Shown: positions 8,422 through 18,635, counted from the first letter of the stretch. The stretch: DNA of 64,000 nucleotides from Rheinheimera mesophila (GCF_000986865.1 NZ_LAVS01000089.1:1-64000), one strand, 5' to 3'. Made by a program: numbers and translations. Notes: a model not told the origin generated them from the sequence alone.

Positions 8422-10302
8422 TTAGGCCTTAAATTTATCAACGGTGCGATGCAGCATACTGGCCTGACTGGCCACTTCTTCGCTGATCTGGGCGTTGTGC
8501 TTAGAAATACTCAGTGAGTCCTCCGAAATATCGCGAATACGAACCACATTTTTATTTACATCAGCCGCCACTAAACTTTGCTCTTCCACAGCAGTCGCGA
8601 TTTGGGTGGTCATATCCATGATCAGCCCAACATCCTTGGTAATTTGCCGCAACAACTCAATGGTAGAACTGGCCTGACTGGCACTTTCTTTGCCTTGGCT
8701 CTGACAATTTTGCATCACTGCCACGATGTTTTTGGTGCGTTGCTGCAAGCCGGAAATAATCTGTTCAATTTGGCCTGTCGACTCCTGAGTGCGCTGCGCC
8801 AGACTGCGGACTTCATCCGCTACTACAGCAAAACCCCGGCCTTGTTCACCTGCCCTGGCCGCTTCAATGGCTGCATTCAACGCCAGCAAATTGGTTTGTT
8901 CAGCGATAGCGCGGATCACATCCAGCACCGAGCCTATAGTGGCACTGTCCTTCTCCAGCTCGGCCAAAACCACTGAAGCTTGCTGCAGTTCCTGCGATAA
9001 AGCATTGATCCGGCTTACGGTTTGCTCCACTTCTTTTAAGCCCGACAAAGCATTGGCATTGGTATCCTGAGCTTTCGCCGCAGTGTTTTCGGTATTGACA
9101 GCAATTTCATCCACCGTAGCGCCCATTTCAGTGACTGCGGTCGCCACCATGTCACTTTCCATTTGCTGTTGTGCCATGCCTTTGCTGGTTTGTGCGGTCG
9201 ACTTCGCCAGCTCATGAGTGGCCTGATCCAACATTTCTAACGCCTGATTGACATTACTGACCAACTCCTGCACGTCCGACAACATATGGTTAAAATCTTG
9301 AGCTAACCGGGTCATTTCGTCCTGACCATCTTCAGTCACACGCAAGCGGAAGTCATTGTCTTTACGCACCAAACCTATAGTGGCGCAGACTTTTTGAATA
9401 GGCAGCAAAATACTCTTACTGGTCATCAGTACCAGCACTATGACCAGCACCAGAACAAATACAAACAAACTGATCGCCAATGTCTGACTGGCTGCACTGG
9501 CTTTTTTAACCGCCTCTTCAGTTTGTTTTGACATTAAATCCAGACTTTCTTCGGTTTGATGAATAGCCTGACGCATTTGTCCCATCAGGCCCTGATCATG
9601 TGCCAAACCAATGTTCTGCTCTCCCTCCACTAAACGGGCAAAGGCCACACTGTAAGCATCGGCTAGTTGCTGCATTTGTAACGCTTGCGCGCTGTCACTG
9701 ATATTCGTTTGAATTTGATTACGAAATTGCGCGAAACCTGTGTTAAAGCTGTCCAGATACTTGATATCCAGCCGCAGCATAAAATCTTTTTCCGCCCGGC
9801 GTAGTTGCAATAACTGCGTTGTCAGAAGTAAGTCATTACTGTTTTTAAATGCCTGTTCCAGCGCATGGGCCTTAGAGCGCAACTCACCATACAAACCAGA
9901 CTGAGGGTCCAGCCCTACCTGCTCTGATAATTGCACCAGTTGATTAAATAACTGCTGATAACTTTTGGTAAAACCAGTAAAGGAGTTCAGCGGCGCCGTG
10001 TCTATGCCCTGCGCCAGCAGTCCTTCGGCTAACAAGGTCGCTTTCTGCTCCAGTTCGGTTGCGGTTTGATTAAACTTTTGCTGATACTCCAGATCTGAGC
10101 GTAACAAGAAATCCTTTTCACTGCGTCTGAGCTGCAGAACATTCAGGTTTAGTTGTTCCACTTCAAGCCGGAGTTGGGCCAGAGTGGTCAGTTGATGACT
10201 TTGGAACAGCAACAACCCCAACATAATTAACATGGCTACAGCCACTGTAATAGCGTTGAGTAGTAAACGCTGACGTATTGAGAACTGACGTAAAAAAGTC
10301 AT
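8422..10302 (-). CDS. Methyl-accepting chemotaxis protein, HBM sensor type
   Basis: The ATG at 10302 ([14 protein letters not shown]) has TTGGAG nine bases upstream and is preferred over an upstream TTG. It encodes 626 residues. Order: membrane segment 1 at about 15-35; a helical periplasmic domain with the repeated motif [11 protein letters not shown] and [11 protein letters not shown], the signature of the helical bimodular (HBM) sensor; a second membrane segment; a HAMP domain; and the signalling tip [16 protein letters not shown]. No C-terminal CheR-binding pentapeptide is seen. The protein would relay a periplasmic ligand signal to CheA/CheW. HBM receptors often sense organic acids; the ligand here is unknown. 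Confidence 0.93.
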   Translation of the reverse strand: MTFLRQFSIRQRLLLNAITVAVAMLIMLGLLLFQSHQLTTLAQLRLEVEQLNLNVLQLRRSEKDFLLRSDLEYQQKFNQTATELEQKATLLAEGLLAQGIDTAPLNSFTGFTKSYQQLFNQLVQLSEQVGLDPQSGLYGELRSKAHALEQAFKNSNDLLLTTQLLQLRRAEKDFMLRLDIKYLDSFNTGFAQFRNQIQTNISDSAQALQMQQLADAYSVAFARLVEGEQNIGLAHDQGLMGQMRQAIHQTEESLDLMSKQTEEAVKKASAASQTLAISLFVFVLVLVIVLVLMTSKSILLPIQKVCATIGLVRKDNDFRLRVTEDGQDEMTRLAQDFNHMLSDVQELVSNVNQALEMLDQATHELAKSTAQTSKGMAQQQMESDMVATAVTEMGATVDEIAVNTENTAAKAQDTNANALSGLKEVEQTVSRINALSQELQQASVVLAELEKDSATIGSVLDVIRAIAEQTNLLALNAAIEAARAGEQGRGFAVVADEVRSLAQRTQESTGQIEQIISGLQQRTKNIVAVMQNCQSQGKESASQASSTIELLRQITKDVGLIMDMTTQIATAVEEQSLVAADVNKNVVRIRDISEDSLSISKHNAQISEEVASQASMLHRTVDKFKA

Positions 10303-10441
10303 AGAAGAGAACTCCAAAAATACTGCACAAGCAGTTGAATCGGTTGGGGATATGAAAATTACTGTTAATTATAGAGAGGGAATGCAAAGCAAGCAGGCTT
10401 TTACTGCGTCAACCATGAAATATTTAGTAAAAATTGCAGAG

Positions 10442-10966
10442 TTAATGCAGGATTTGTTGCGCCATCAGACAACTGGACACACCTAAAGACGAACCAGCCA
10501 GAATATCCAGCGGAAAATGTACCCCTAACAGAATACGGGACAAGCCAATTAAGGCCGCCCAGCTAAAGCCTAACCAGGCCCACTCCGGATAAAAACACAA
10601 TACAGTACTGGCGACCACAAAAGCAGCGGCTGTATGGCCGGACGGTAAACTGAACTTATCCGAGGCTTCAATATGGGCTTGCATCATGCCTGCCATCAAC
10701 TGGTAGGGGCGCTGGCGGCGGATCGAGTTTTTTAACAGTAAATACAAAGGCAATTCAATAGCAAAGCTTAACAGCAACAATTCGGTAAAGGCGCTAGCAT
10801 GAGTCAACTCCAACGCAAACAACAAAGCAACTAACAGCAGATACAAAGGGCCGTCACCGGTTTTTGAACACCAGAAACTAAATTGATGGATACGTTTGCG
10901 TTCGCTTTTGCTGAACAGGGCAAGAAAACAACGCTGATCCCATGAGCCTAGCCTTTGTAACCACAT
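10442..10966 (-). CDS. PAP2-family membrane phosphatase
   Basis: 174 residues with several hydrophobic helices and all three phosphatase motifs in order: K-N-S-I-R-R-Q-R-P (KX6RP), P-S-G-H-T-A (PSGH), and S-R-I-L-L-G-V-H-F-P-L-D (SRX5HX3D). The histidine of the last motif is the expected nucleophile and that of PSGH the acid. The family dephosphorylates phosphatidylglycerol phosphate, undecaprenyl diphosphate or other lipid phosphates at the inner membrane; the exact substrate cannot be told from sequence. It is an isolated gene between a chemoreceptor and a GGDEF/EAL gene on the same strand. Confidence 0.88.
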   Translation of the reverse strand: MWLQRLGSWDQRCFLALFSKSERKRIHQFSFWCSKTGDGPLYLLLVALLFALELTHASAFTELLLLSFAIELPLYLLLKNSIRRQRPYQLMAGMMQAHIEASDKFSLPSGHTAAAFVVASTVLCFYPEWAWLGFSWAALIGLSRILLGVHFPLDILAGSSLGVSSCLMAQQILH

Positions 10967-11039
10967 AAGCCACCTGTCGTATGAATTTGACCTTATGCAG
11001 CTTAAAGTGGCTTAGTGACAAACACATGACAAAAAATAA

Positions 11040-13043
11040 TCAACCCGGGGTTAAAGCACAACCATTCAATAGAGCCAGAGCTTCGGCTTCGGGTAGGGGT
11101 TTGGCCAGCAGATAACCCTGTATCGCATCACAGGCCAAAGTACGCAGCAACTGCAACTGGGTTTCAGTTTCAACGCCCTCAGCCAGTATACGTTTGCCCA
11201 ACCCATGCGCCAGGGTGATCATGGTTTTGACGATCATCATATCTGAGTCGTTGGCCGCCATCTCAGTGACAAAGCTGCGGTCTATTTTAATTTTGTCGAT
11301 CGGCATTTTGCGTAAATACCCCAAAGAGGAATAGCCTGTGCCAAAGTCATCAATAGAGACGCGAATGCCCATTTGCTGCAGCTCATTAATATAATTCGAG
11401 CCCTTGTCCATATCGCCCATAGCGGTATTTTCAGTAATTTCCAGTTCAAGCACAGCAGGCGAAACCTGATACTTTAACAGTAACTGCTGAATTCGGCTTT
11501 TCAGGCCATCGACCTGAAAATGCACAGGCGACATATTCACCGCCAGCGGAATATGAATACCTTGTTTTCTCCATTCAGCCAAAGTGCAGACGGCTTTTTC
11601 CAGCAGCAATAAATCCAGCTCTTTACTTAAGCCAACCTGCTCAACCAAAGGTAAAAACTGCCCGGGCATCAACAAGCCTTTTTGCGGATGCTCCCAACGT
11701 ACTAACGCTTCATACGCCTCTATTTTTTGTTCCCGCAGATCCCACTGTGGCTGGAAATAAAATACAAACTGGTCTTGCTCCAACGCCAATAACAAATCTT
11801 TTTCCAGGCTCAGTAAGCGGGCCGACTCTTCTTCCATACCAGGTTGATAAAAGGTGCATCTTTGCTGCTGACGTTTGCAATGATGAAAGGCAATATTGGC
11901 TTTTTGTAATAGCATATCTGCCTCAACGGCGTGCTGTGGCGCGCAAGCCAGACCTATGCTGGCAGTCAGTTTGATCAGGCCACTGTCTGTCGTAAAGGGT
12001 TTTTCAATCAACTGTTCCAGATGCTGTAGCGCAAATAACTTTTGTCTGTCTGTACTACAGTCCTCCAGTACCAAAGCAAAAATATCGCCACCGGTGCGTG
12101 CTATCAGCCGGGGTTTAACAATAGAGGATTCAAAACGGCGGTTTACTTCTCGCAAAATACGATCGCCTTGTTTTAAACCCACCGATTCGTTCACCACTTT
12201 GAAGCTATCCAGACCTATCATCAGCAAGGTGATGGATGTATCAGCCTGCAACAGCAGCGATAGTTCCCGCAACAAAGCATCGCGGTTTAATGCTCCGGTT
12301 AAAGGGTCGTGGCTGTCCAGGTATTGAGTTTTTGCGGTCAGTTGCTGGTTTGTACTACGCTCGTCTTCCTGCAACCAAATGATCAGACCTAAGCCCAAAA
12401 TCACCTGCACCAACAGTTCAAGATGTTTAAAATAAAGCACGATCTGAATAGATTCTTGCTCTGTCTTATGCCAGAGGATGGAGCCGGCGCTGGCCAAAAA
12501 TAATAGCCCCCAGGCCAACATAGCGCTGGCGACCACTTTAGTTGCAAAAATGCGTTTGGTTAAACTCCAGAGCCAGCAACCCGCTACACACAACGCCAGG
12601 CCGATTAATACCAGACGCAAATAAAATTGCAGATACAAAGTCAAATCCTGCCACTGCGGTAGCACTAAAAATAACGTAACGGACAGCAGAGCTATGCCTG
12701 TCACCAGCAACAGCAATTGGTTTACAGTTCTGGACGCCAGCCGTTGCTGTTTCACGGCTTCATACACTCCTACTAAAATCCAGACCGCAAAACCATAACA
12801 AAAACTGATGTATAAAAACTTCACCGCCGAACCGAAAAACTCAGCGGCAAACACAGGACGCCAGAATACTTCAACCAGAATAAAAGCGGCATACGCAGTA
12901 AAACAACTAAAAGCGATTGCCCAGGATTTCAGGTAATTACGTTGATAGACTTTAAAGAAATACCAAAGCAAAGCGGTCAGGGTAAAGGCAAACCCTATTT
13001 GTGTCAGGTGCAACAAGGTTCGGGCTAACAGCTCTGGGTTCAA
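11040..13043 (-). CDS. Membrane GGDEF/EAL protein with degenerate GGDEF motif
   Basis: 667 residues from a TTG start, with AGGA eight bases upstream; there is no alternative Met in the first 60 residues. About 220 N-terminal residues form several membrane helices (7TM-like sensor). The GGDEF domain carries G-G-D-I-F in place of G-G-D-E-F, losing the catalytic Glu. The EAL domain keeps E-A-L, N-M-S, E-I-T-E-N, D-D-F-G-T-G-Y, K-I-D and A-E-G-V-E. Expected activity is therefore cyclic-di-GMP phosphodiesterase, with the GGDEF part probably regulatory. It would lower c-di-GMP and favour motility. The signal sensed is unknown. Confidence 0.92.
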   Translation of the reverse strand: MNPELLARTLLHLTQIGFAFTLTALLWYFFKVYQRNYLKSWAIAFSCFTAYAAFILVEVFWRPVFAAEFFGSAVKFLYISFCYGFAVWILVGVYEAVKQQRLASRTVNQLLLLVTGIALLSVTLFLVLPQWQDLTLYLQFYLRLVLIGLALCVAGCWLWSLTKRIFATKVVASAMLAWGLLFLASAGSILWHKTEQESIQIVLYFKHLELLVQVILGLGLIIWLQEDERSTNQQLTAKTQYLDSHDPLTGALNRDALLRELSLLLQADTSITLLMIGLDSFKVVNESVGLKQGDRILREVNRRFESSIVKPRLIARTGGDIFALVLEDCSTDRQKLFALQHLEQLIEKPFTTDSGLIKLTASIGLACAPQHAVEADMLLQKANIAFHHCKRQQQRCTFYQPGMEEESARLLSLEKDLLLALEQDQFVFYFQPQWDLREQKIEAYEALVRWEHPQKGLLMPGQFLPLVEQVGLSKELDLLLLEKAVCTLAEWRKQGIHIPLAVNMSPVHFQVDGLKSRIQQLLLKYQVSPAVLELEITENTAMGDMDKGSNYINELQQMGIRVSIDDFGTGYSSLGYLRKMPIDKIKIDRSFVTEMAANDSDMMIVKTMITLAHGLGKRILAEGVETETQLQLLRTLACDAIQGYLLAKPLPEAEALALLNGCALTPG

Positions 13044-13184
13044 AGGCAGGATCCTGAAAAAACAACTTCAATTAAATTAGCAAAGTCACCTTAACACTGG
13101 CAATACAGAGTCACAATCAGGCGACCGAAGAATAATAAAAATGACAAAGACATTGGATCTAATCAGAAGCAACAAAAGCAGCGA

Positions 13185-13230
13185 GCGAATGAGCGCTGTC
13201 AACGACCTTGCAGCTTCAGGTGAGACGGGT
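13185..13230. repeat. 46-base direct repeat, left copy
   Basis: An exact 46-base duplicate of 13311-13356, starting GCGAATGAGC and ending GAGACGGGT. It equals the 3' arm of the dispersed repeat element, so this element has two 3' arms, suggesting duplication or a nested partial copy. Confidence 0.9.
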
Positions 13231-13241
13231 GATTAGCCTAA

Positions 13242-13356
13242 GCAACTGAAGTTGCAAGCAGGCGACAGACGAATGAGTCCCCATGAGCATAGATAAACTA
13301 TGTGATTGGGGCGAATGAGCGCTGTCAACGACCTTGCAGCTTCAGGTGAGACGGGT
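13242..13356. repeat. Dispersed structured intergenic repeat, copy B
   Basis: Outer arms CTGAAGTTGCAAG and CTTGCAGCTTCAG form a near-perfect inverted pair. Inside, CCCCA/TGGGG and CATAG/CTATG nest as further stems. The layout is the same as in copies A (5148-5333) and C (25200-25330). With the extra 3' arm at 13185-13230 it fills the 354-base spacer between the GGDEF/EAL gene and rraA. No coding frame is credible. Confidence 0.75.
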
Positions 13357-13397
13357 ATACTGTGTTTTTGATCAAAGACTTAAGTTTGGAGCACACT

Positions 13398-13883
13398 ATG
13401 GAATATAACACCTCGGAATTATGTGATCTTTACGCCGACATGATCGATGTGGTTGAACCCATTTTCGCCAATTACGGTGGTCGCCGTTCCTTTGGTGGCA
13501 CAATCCAGACCATTAAATGCTTTGAAGACAACGGTTTAATTCGCCAGGCATTGGCTGAACCAGGCGTAGGTAAAGTGTTATTAATTGACGGTGGTGGTTC
13601 CTCCCGTCGTGCTTTAATCGACGGTGAGCTGGCGGCTCTGGCCGCAGCGAATGGCTGGGAAGGTATTGTTTGTTATGGCAGTGTGCGCGATGTCGATACG
13701 CTGGAAGATTTTGATATTGGTATTCAGGCGGTGAACGCCATTCCTGTCGGTGCTGATGACAGAGGTTTTGGTGAACACGAAGTCCCGGTCAATTTTGCCG
13801 GTGTGACCTTTTTACCCGGCGATCATTTATATGCAGATAACACTGGCATTATTTTATCGCCCGAGCCTTTGGATCTGGAATAA
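13398..13883 (+). CDS. rraA: Regulator of RNase E activity A
   Basis: The ATG at 13398 ([15 protein letters not shown]) has TTTGGAG upstream and gives 161 residues, the E. coli length. Conserved features include [20 protein letters not shown]-type glycine loop, G-S-V-R-D-V-D and [11 protein letters not shown]. RraA is a ring-shaped trimer that binds RNase E and modulates mRNA decay; members of the same fold are aldolases, so the name follows sequence closeness to RraA. It is followed after 3 bases by the arginase-family gene, so the two are probably co-transcribed. Confidence 0.94.
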   Translation: MEYNTSELCDLYADMIDVVEPIFANYGGRRSFGGTIQTIKCFEDNGLIRQALAEPGVGKVLLIDGGGSSRRALIDGELAALAAANGWEGIVCYGSVRDVDTLEDFDIGIQAVNAIPVGADDRGFGEHEVPVNFAGVTFLPGDHLYADNTGIILSPEPLDLE

Positions 13884-13886
13884 CAG

Positions 13887-14921
13887 ATGAGTGATACCTT
13901 AATCCGCTATCAGGCCGCCACTTTGGCGGCCTTTCAACAGGTTCGGCATGGTGAGACCCGTTTGGGACAAATGCTGCTTTATGCTGATGTGGCATTGCCG
14001 CTCGCTGAAGCTTTAATCAAAGCAAAGCAACAGGGTTGTCTCTATGTGCTGTTGGGAGTGCCGGAAGATATAGGCCCGCGCGCTAATTTAGGCCAGGGCG
14101 GTGCCGAGCTGGGCTGGCAGGCTTTTATTCGTAAATTTATTAACTTACAGCAAAATGAATTTTTAGACGGCTCGCAGATACTGCTGCTGGGTGAACTAAA
14201 CTGCGCCGATTTGCAGCAACAGAGTCAGTCCGCGGACCTAACGACTTTACGCAAGCTCTGTGCAGAGATTGATCTACGTTTAGAACCATTGCTGCTGGCA
14301 ATTTTTAATACGGGGTTGACGCCTATAGTGATAGGCGGTGGCCACAACAACAGCTTGCCGCTGCTTAGCGCTCTGGCAAAAAGTCAGCAACAAGCTGTCA
14401 ACTGCATCAATCTTGACCCTCATGCCGACTTCCGTTTACTGGAAGGTCGTCACAGTGGCAACGGCTTTAGTTATGCCAAAGCTCAGGGCCATTTAGATAA
14501 GTATTTGGTGATGGGCTTGCATGAGTTGAAAAACTCCGCCAGTTCTTTAGAACAAATTAAACAGGCTGGTGTGGATGTATTCAGTTATCAGCAACTCTTT
14601 GTACGCCAGCAAGCCCCCTGGCCAGAACTACTGAAACTCTGGTTGAACCAGCACGACCCACAGCAGGTGTTTGGTATAGAGCTGGACACAGATGCCATTA
14701 CCGGTATGCCGGTCAGCGCCTACAACAGCTGTGGTGTCTCAGTGCAACAAGCTGAACATTTTGTCTATGTGCTGGCAAGCCAGACTCAAAGCCGGTATCT
14801 GCACCTGGCAGAAGCAGCCCCGGCTCAGCATCCTGCCGGTTTAGCGGCTGGGATGAACGACGCAGGACAAATTTTAACAGCCCTGGTCTGCGCCTTTTTG
14901 TTTGGTAAGGCGCAGCTTTAA
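13887..14921 (+). CDS. hutG: Arginase-family hydrolase, probable formimidoylglutamase
   Basis: 344 residues of the ureohydrolase fold. The binuclear manganese ligands are visible: G-G-G-H-N-N, then D-P-H-A-D-F, then L-D-T-D-A-I. The family includes arginase, agmatinase and formimidoylglutamase. I favour formimidoylglutamase (N-formimidoyl-glutamate to glutamate and formamide) because hutI, hutC, hutU and hutH lie 1.6 kb downstream and no other gene for this last step is in view. It is not in the hutCUH operon but directly behind rraA. The stop overlaps the convergent EAL gene by 4 bases. The specific substrate is inference. Confidence 0.75.
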   Translation: MSDTLIRYQAATLAAFQQVRHGETRLGQMLLYADVALPLAEALIKAKQQGCLYVLLGVPEDIGPRANLGQGGAELGWQAFIRKFINLQQNEFLDGSQILLLGELNCADLQQQSQSADLTTLRKLCAEIDLRLEPLLLAIFNTGLTPIVIGGGHNNSLPLLSALAKSQQQAVNCINLDPHADFRLLEGRHSGNGFSYAKAQGHLDKYLVMGLHELKNSASSLEQIKQAGVDVFSYQQLFVRQQAPWPELLKLWLNQHDPQQVFGIELDTDAITGMPVSAYNSCGVSVQQAEHFVYVLASQTQSRYLHLAEAAPAQHPAGLAAGMNDAGQILTALVCAFLFGKAQL

Positions 14922-16483
14922 TAGGTCGCCTTGCTGTAGCTCCACTGCTTGACCCAATCAGGAAAGGCGTCCAGCGCAAAGGGCTTGGCATATAAAAAGC
15001 CCTGCCCTCTGGTACAGCCCATCGCTATTAGCTTTTGCTCCACTTCAGGCTGTTCTACGCCCTCGGCCACCACCATAAAATTCATATTTTTTGCCATATC
15101 AATAATTGCGCCGGTAATAGCGGTGTGGGTATCGGAGCGGTGTAAGTCGAAAATAAAGCTGCAATCTACTTTGACCTGGCTGATCGGCAGTTCACGCAAA
15201 TAAGCCAGCGAGGAGAAGCCGGTACCAAAATCATCCAGCGCCAGCTCTACGCCAAGCTGTGCCAGGTGTTTTAGCATCCGCATGGCTTTGTCAGGCTCTG
15301 CGACTAAAGCACTTTCTTTCAGTTCCAATACCAGTTGCGATGGCTGCACTTTATAGCGTTTAAGCAACAGCTCTAAACTATCGACCAGTTCATCCTGCAA
15401 TAAATCTTTGCTGGAAATATTCACTGCAATTTTGCAATGGATTTGTTGTTGTGCCAATTCAGCCAGCATCATGACTGCTTTTTCCAGCACCCATTGTGTC
15501 AGCGGATAAATGACTCCCATTTGCTCCGCCAGTTCTAAAAACTCTGTAGGCCCCAATAAACCGCGACGTGGATGATGCCAGCGCACCAACACTTCACCAG
15601 CGATCACCTGACGGGAGCTCAACGCAATTTGTGGCTGAATATGCAGTTTTAACTGCTGCTGGCTTATGGCATGGCGCAGTTCAGCCATTAACCCTAATTT
15701 ATCGTTGTTGTAGCTGATCAGCTCCGGATGAAAAACCGTCGAGTTGCTGTGCGCCCAATGCCGGTTTTGTATCGCCAGATGAGCTCTTTCAATCAAATCA
15801 GATAACAATTCACCATGTTGCGGATAGTGCGCTATACCACTTTTCAACTGATACTCCACTGCACAACCATGGATCAGTAAGGCTTCAGGCACAGCATGTT
15901 CCAGTCGGCGGGCAATTTGCTCTGCAGCGTGCTGACGCACACTGGCATCCACCCAAAGCACAAAATCGACCCCACCTATATGCGCTACTTTGCTGTATTG
16001 TTGGTCTTGTTGCTCCAGTACCAGCAATTCCTGATCCGACTGCACAGCGGTATTAATACGTTGGGCTATCTGTACCAACACCAGATTGGCATTCTGGTGA
16101 CCCAAAGCCTGATTCACCTGTTCAAAGTTCTCAATTTTCAACAGTAACAAGGACGCTTTGTGGTTAGGGTGACTACGACACCAAAGCTCAAACTGTTGCT
16201 GTAACTGCAGCTTGTTTGGTAAGCCACTGGTGTCATCATGCAAGGATAAAAACGCTAAATCGTTGGCAGTCGCGGCTTTTTCACCAACTCTTTGTGCTTT
16301 CTGTGCTTTCAGTTGTTTTTTTAATAACACAATCCAGAGTGCAAGAAGCAGCACCAGCAGAGTTAATAAAACAACCCAATAAAACAAAGGCTGGCTGGCC
16401 ACACTCTGAGCCCAAGCAGGAGCAGAGCTGGTCAACACTACGACAGATAACCAAGACCGGGGAGATGACAACACAGCCAACAC
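14918..16483 (-). CDS. GGDEF/EAL protein with degenerate GGDEF and EVL motifs
   Basis: 521 residues. A signal-like hydrophobic start is followed by a membrane segment at about 30-52 (F-Y-W-V-V-L-L-T-L-L-V-L-L-L-A-L), so the catalytic part is cytoplasmic with almost no periplasmic sensor. The GGDEF position reads G-G-V-D-F, which should not cyclise GTP. The EAL signature reads E-V-L, keeping the metal-binding Glu; N-I-S, E-L-K-E-S, D-D-F-G-T-G-F, K-V-D and A-E-G-V-E are kept. A phosphodiesterase, possibly weaker, is the best guess. The gene is close to the unrelated hut genes but on the opposite strand. Confidence 0.88.
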   Translation of the reverse strand: MLAVLSSPRSWLSVVVLTSSAPAWAQSVASQPLFYWVVLLTLLVLLLALWIVLLKKQLKAQKAQRVGEKAATANDLAFLSLHDDTSGLPNKLQLQQQFELWCRSHPNHKASLLLLKIENFEQVNQALGHQNANLVLVQIAQRINTAVQSDQELLVLEQQDQQYSKVAHIGGVDFVLWVDASVRQHAAEQIARRLEHAVPEALLIHGCAVEYQLKSGIAHYPQHGELLSDLIERAHLAIQNRHWAHSNSTVFHPELISYNNDKLGLMAELRHAISQQQLKLHIQPQIALSSRQVIAGEVLVRWHHPRRGLLGPTEFLELAEQMGVIYPLTQWVLEKAVMMLAELAQQQIHCKIAVNISSKDLLQDELVDSLELLLKRYKVQPSQLVLELKESALVAEPDKAMRMLKHLAQLGVELALDDFGTGFSSLAYLRELPISQVKVDCSFIFDLHRSDTHTAITGAIIDMAKNMNFMVVAEGVEQPEVEQKLIAMGCTRGQGFLYAKPFALDAFPDWVKQWSYSKATY

Positions 16484-16535
16484 TCAAAAGATCAGATAAG
16501 ATCTTAAGATTACTCTGTTTTTCTGCCTTGTAAAG

Positions 16536-17771
16536 TTAGCCCAGGCCACGCAGATTGACTTCGCGCCCACCTTTGACCAACTGAGTTAAGCTGTTGACAC
16601 CTAACTGATAACATAGCTCTGCAGGCTGGCTGATTTGGTACAGGCCAAAATCTGCCTTATGTCCCACAGTCAGAGTCCCTCTGTCGGTCATACCTAAAGC
16701 GGTGGCTGCATGTCGGGTCACGCCAGCCAGAGCCTCTTCTGGCGTAAAACGGAATAAAGTACAGGCCATATTCAGCATCAGAGGCAAATGACAGAAAGGT
16801 GAAGTTCCAGGGTTTAAATCAGTAGAGATAGCCATAGGCACCTGATGCTGGCGTAAGAGCTCAACAGGTGGCAGCTTGGTTTCACGTAAAAAATAAAAGG
16901 CACCAGGCAATACCACAGCCACTGTACCGGCCGTTTTCATCGCCAACACGTCTTCTTCCTGCAAATATTCAATATGATCGGCAGATAAGCCACTGAATTC
17001 AGCTACTAAACTGGCGCCGCCCAAATGCGATAACTGCTCAGCATGGGCTTTGACTGGCAAAGCCAAAGCTTTGGCTTTTTCAAACAACAAGCGGCTTTGC
17101 GCAACCGAAAAACCTATGCCTTCACAAAATACGTCCACCGCATCAACCAGCCCGAGTTGATGCAATTGCGGCAACATCTCGTTCACCACCAGTTGCATAT
17201 ACTCATCTGGCCGACCGGCATACTCCACTGGTAAGGCATGAGCACCTAAAAAGGTCTTCTGAATATCAACTGGATGAGTGCGATCAAGCTCTGCTGCGAC
17301 TTCGAGGATTTTTTGCTCTGTCTCTACATCCAAACCATAACCAGATTTGATTTCCACCGTAGTCACGCCCTGACTCAACAAGGCATTTAAACGCTGTTTA
17401 CTCAGTACAAATAACTCTTCATGACTAGCTGCACGGGTTGCAGCCACTGTGGATTTAATGCCGCCGCCCGCTTCAGCAATTTGCTGATAAGTCGCGCCAT
17501 TTAAGCGCATTTCGAATTCATTGGCGCGGCTGCCAGCATAGACTAAATGGGTATGACAATCGATAAAACCCGGCAGCAGCCACTGGCCTTTGCCGTCATA
17601 TAAAGGGGTTGATAACAAATCGGTTTCTGGCAATTCGGCTTTAGGACCCAACCAGGCAATACGGCCGTCTTTAATGGCTAAAGCAGCATTGGTAACGGCA
17701 CCATAAGGCTGACCATTATCGGTCATAGTGGCTAAATTGACATTAATCCAAATTGCATCAAAGACTTGCAT
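16536..17771 (-). CDS. hutI: Imidazolonepropionase
   Basis: The start at 17771 ([12 protein letters not shown]) has GGGGAG immediately upstream; an upstream in-frame start is less likely. 411 residues, amidohydrolase superfamily: G-F-I-D-C-H-T-H binds metal; H-A-L-P and K-A-H-A-E-Q follow; S-T-D-L-N-P-G-T-S carries the late Asp. The enzyme hydrolyses 4-imidazolone-5-propionate to N-formimidoyl-glutamate, step three of histidine degradation. It is transcribed divergently from hutC-hutU-hutH across a 126-base region holding a likely HutC operator, so both arms are probably repressed by HutC and induced by urocanate. Confidence 0.96.
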   Translation of the reverse strand: MQVFDAIWINVNLATMTDNGQPYGAVTNAALAIKDGRIAWLGPKAELPETDLLSTPLYDGKGQWLLPGFIDCHTHLVYAGSRANEFEMRLNGATYQQIAEAGGGIKSTVAATRAASHEELFVLSKQRLNALLSQGVTTVEIKSGYGLDVETEQKILEVAAELDRTHPVDIQKTFLGAHALPVEYAGRPDEYMQLVVNEMLPQLHQLGLVDAVDVFCEGIGFSVAQSRLLFEKAKALALPVKAHAEQLSHLGGASLVAEFSGLSADHIEYLQEEDVLAMKTAGTVAVVLPGAFYFLRETKLPPVELLRQHQVPMAISTDLNPGTSPFCHLPLMLNMACTLFRFTPEEALAGVTRHAATALGMTDRGTLTVGHKADFGLYQISQPAELCYQLGVNSLTQLVKGGREVNLRGLG

Positions 17772-17835
17772 TTTACTCCCCTGCACGGCTTGTGCTTTGT
17801 TTTCATCGGTCTGAAATTAATTCTACCCGATCAAC

Positions 17836-17847
17836 TTGTATATACAA
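17836..17847. promoter_or_regulatory. Likely HutC operator
   Basis: A perfect 12-base palindrome, TTGTATATACAA, midway between the divergent hutI and hutC starts. It resembles HutC sites described in other gammaproteobacteria (TTGTAT-type half-sites). Repression of both arms and of hutC itself is inferred from this location. Confidence 0.75.
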
Positions 17848-17897
17848 CCAAATTCAGCTATTTTTCTCTGCATTCCTCTTCAGGTAGTAAAACAACC

Positions 17898-18623
17898 ATG
17901 GACAACAGTGCCGGGCAAAAGAAGTTTGCCACCATCAAAGATTATATTTTGAGTCAGGTTGAAACTGCGGCCTGGCCTGAACATAGCCGTATTCCATCAG
18001 AAAACGAGCTGGCGACTCAGTTTGGCGTCAGCCGCATGACCGCACGTCGTGCCTTGCAGGAACTGACTGAACAAGGCGTTTTGTATCGCACTCAGGGGGT
18101 TGGCAGTTTTGTCGCGTCACCCAAGTCGCAATCCTCTTTGCTGGAAATTCGCAATATCGCCGATGAAATTCAGCGTCGTGGTCATTTTCATAAAGCAGAA
18201 TTAGTGCAACTGACCAGCCTGCCCTGCCCTGGCGTGGTTGCTACTGCTTTGGGGTTAAGCCGCAATGCGCCGGTGTTTTTCTCCTTAATTGTGCATTACG
18301 AGAACCAGCAACCGCTGCAACTGGAAGCCCGTTATGTCAATCCGGAGCAAGTGCCGGATTATTTGGCACAGGATTTTGTGCTGCAAACCCCACATGAATA
18401 CTTAAGTGCGGTGGCGCCTTTAACCGATGCCGAGCATATAGTCGAAGCCGTATTGCCGGATGAACTAACCCGCCAGCATCTAAAAATACCAGCTTCAGAA
18501 CCTTGTTTACGCCTGACACGCCGCACCTTTAGCCGGGGTGGCGCTGTCAGTTTTGCCTATCTGACCTCTGCAGGCAGCCGCTATCGTTTAGGCGGGCACC
18601 TGACTATCCACCCTAAGACTTAA
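17898..18623 (+). CDS. hutC: Histidine utilisation repressor HutC
   Basis: I place the start at ATG 17898 (MDNSAGQKKFATIKDYI); a longer in-frame version would run through the operator and hutI start and is rejected. 241 residues, GntR family: N-terminal winged helix (P-S-E-N-E-L-A-T-Q-F-G-V-S-R-M-T-A-R-R-A-L) and a C-terminal UTRA ligand-binding domain (Y-V-N-P-E-Q, R-L-T-R-R-T). In this family urocanate is the inducer. It is the first gene of an operon with hutU (12-base gap) and hutH. Confidence 0.93.
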   Translation: MDNSAGQKKFATIKDYILSQVETAAWPEHSRIPSENELATQFGVSRMTARRALQELTEQGVLYRTQGVGSFVASPKSQSSLLEIRNIADEIQRRGHFHKAELVQLTSLPCPGVVATALGLSRNAPVFFSLIVHYENQQPLQLEARYVNPEQVPDYLAQDFVLQTPHEYLSAVAPLTDAEHIVEAVLPDELTRQHLKIPASEPCLRLTRRTFSRGGAVSFAYLTSAGSRYRLGGHLTIHPKT

Positions 18624-18635
18624 AGAGATAACCCT

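Noticed and set aside
17766-17897. Longer HutC starting within the hutI leader
   Set aside because: It would place the operator inside the gene, and the extension is not protein-like; the ATG at 17898 fits the family.
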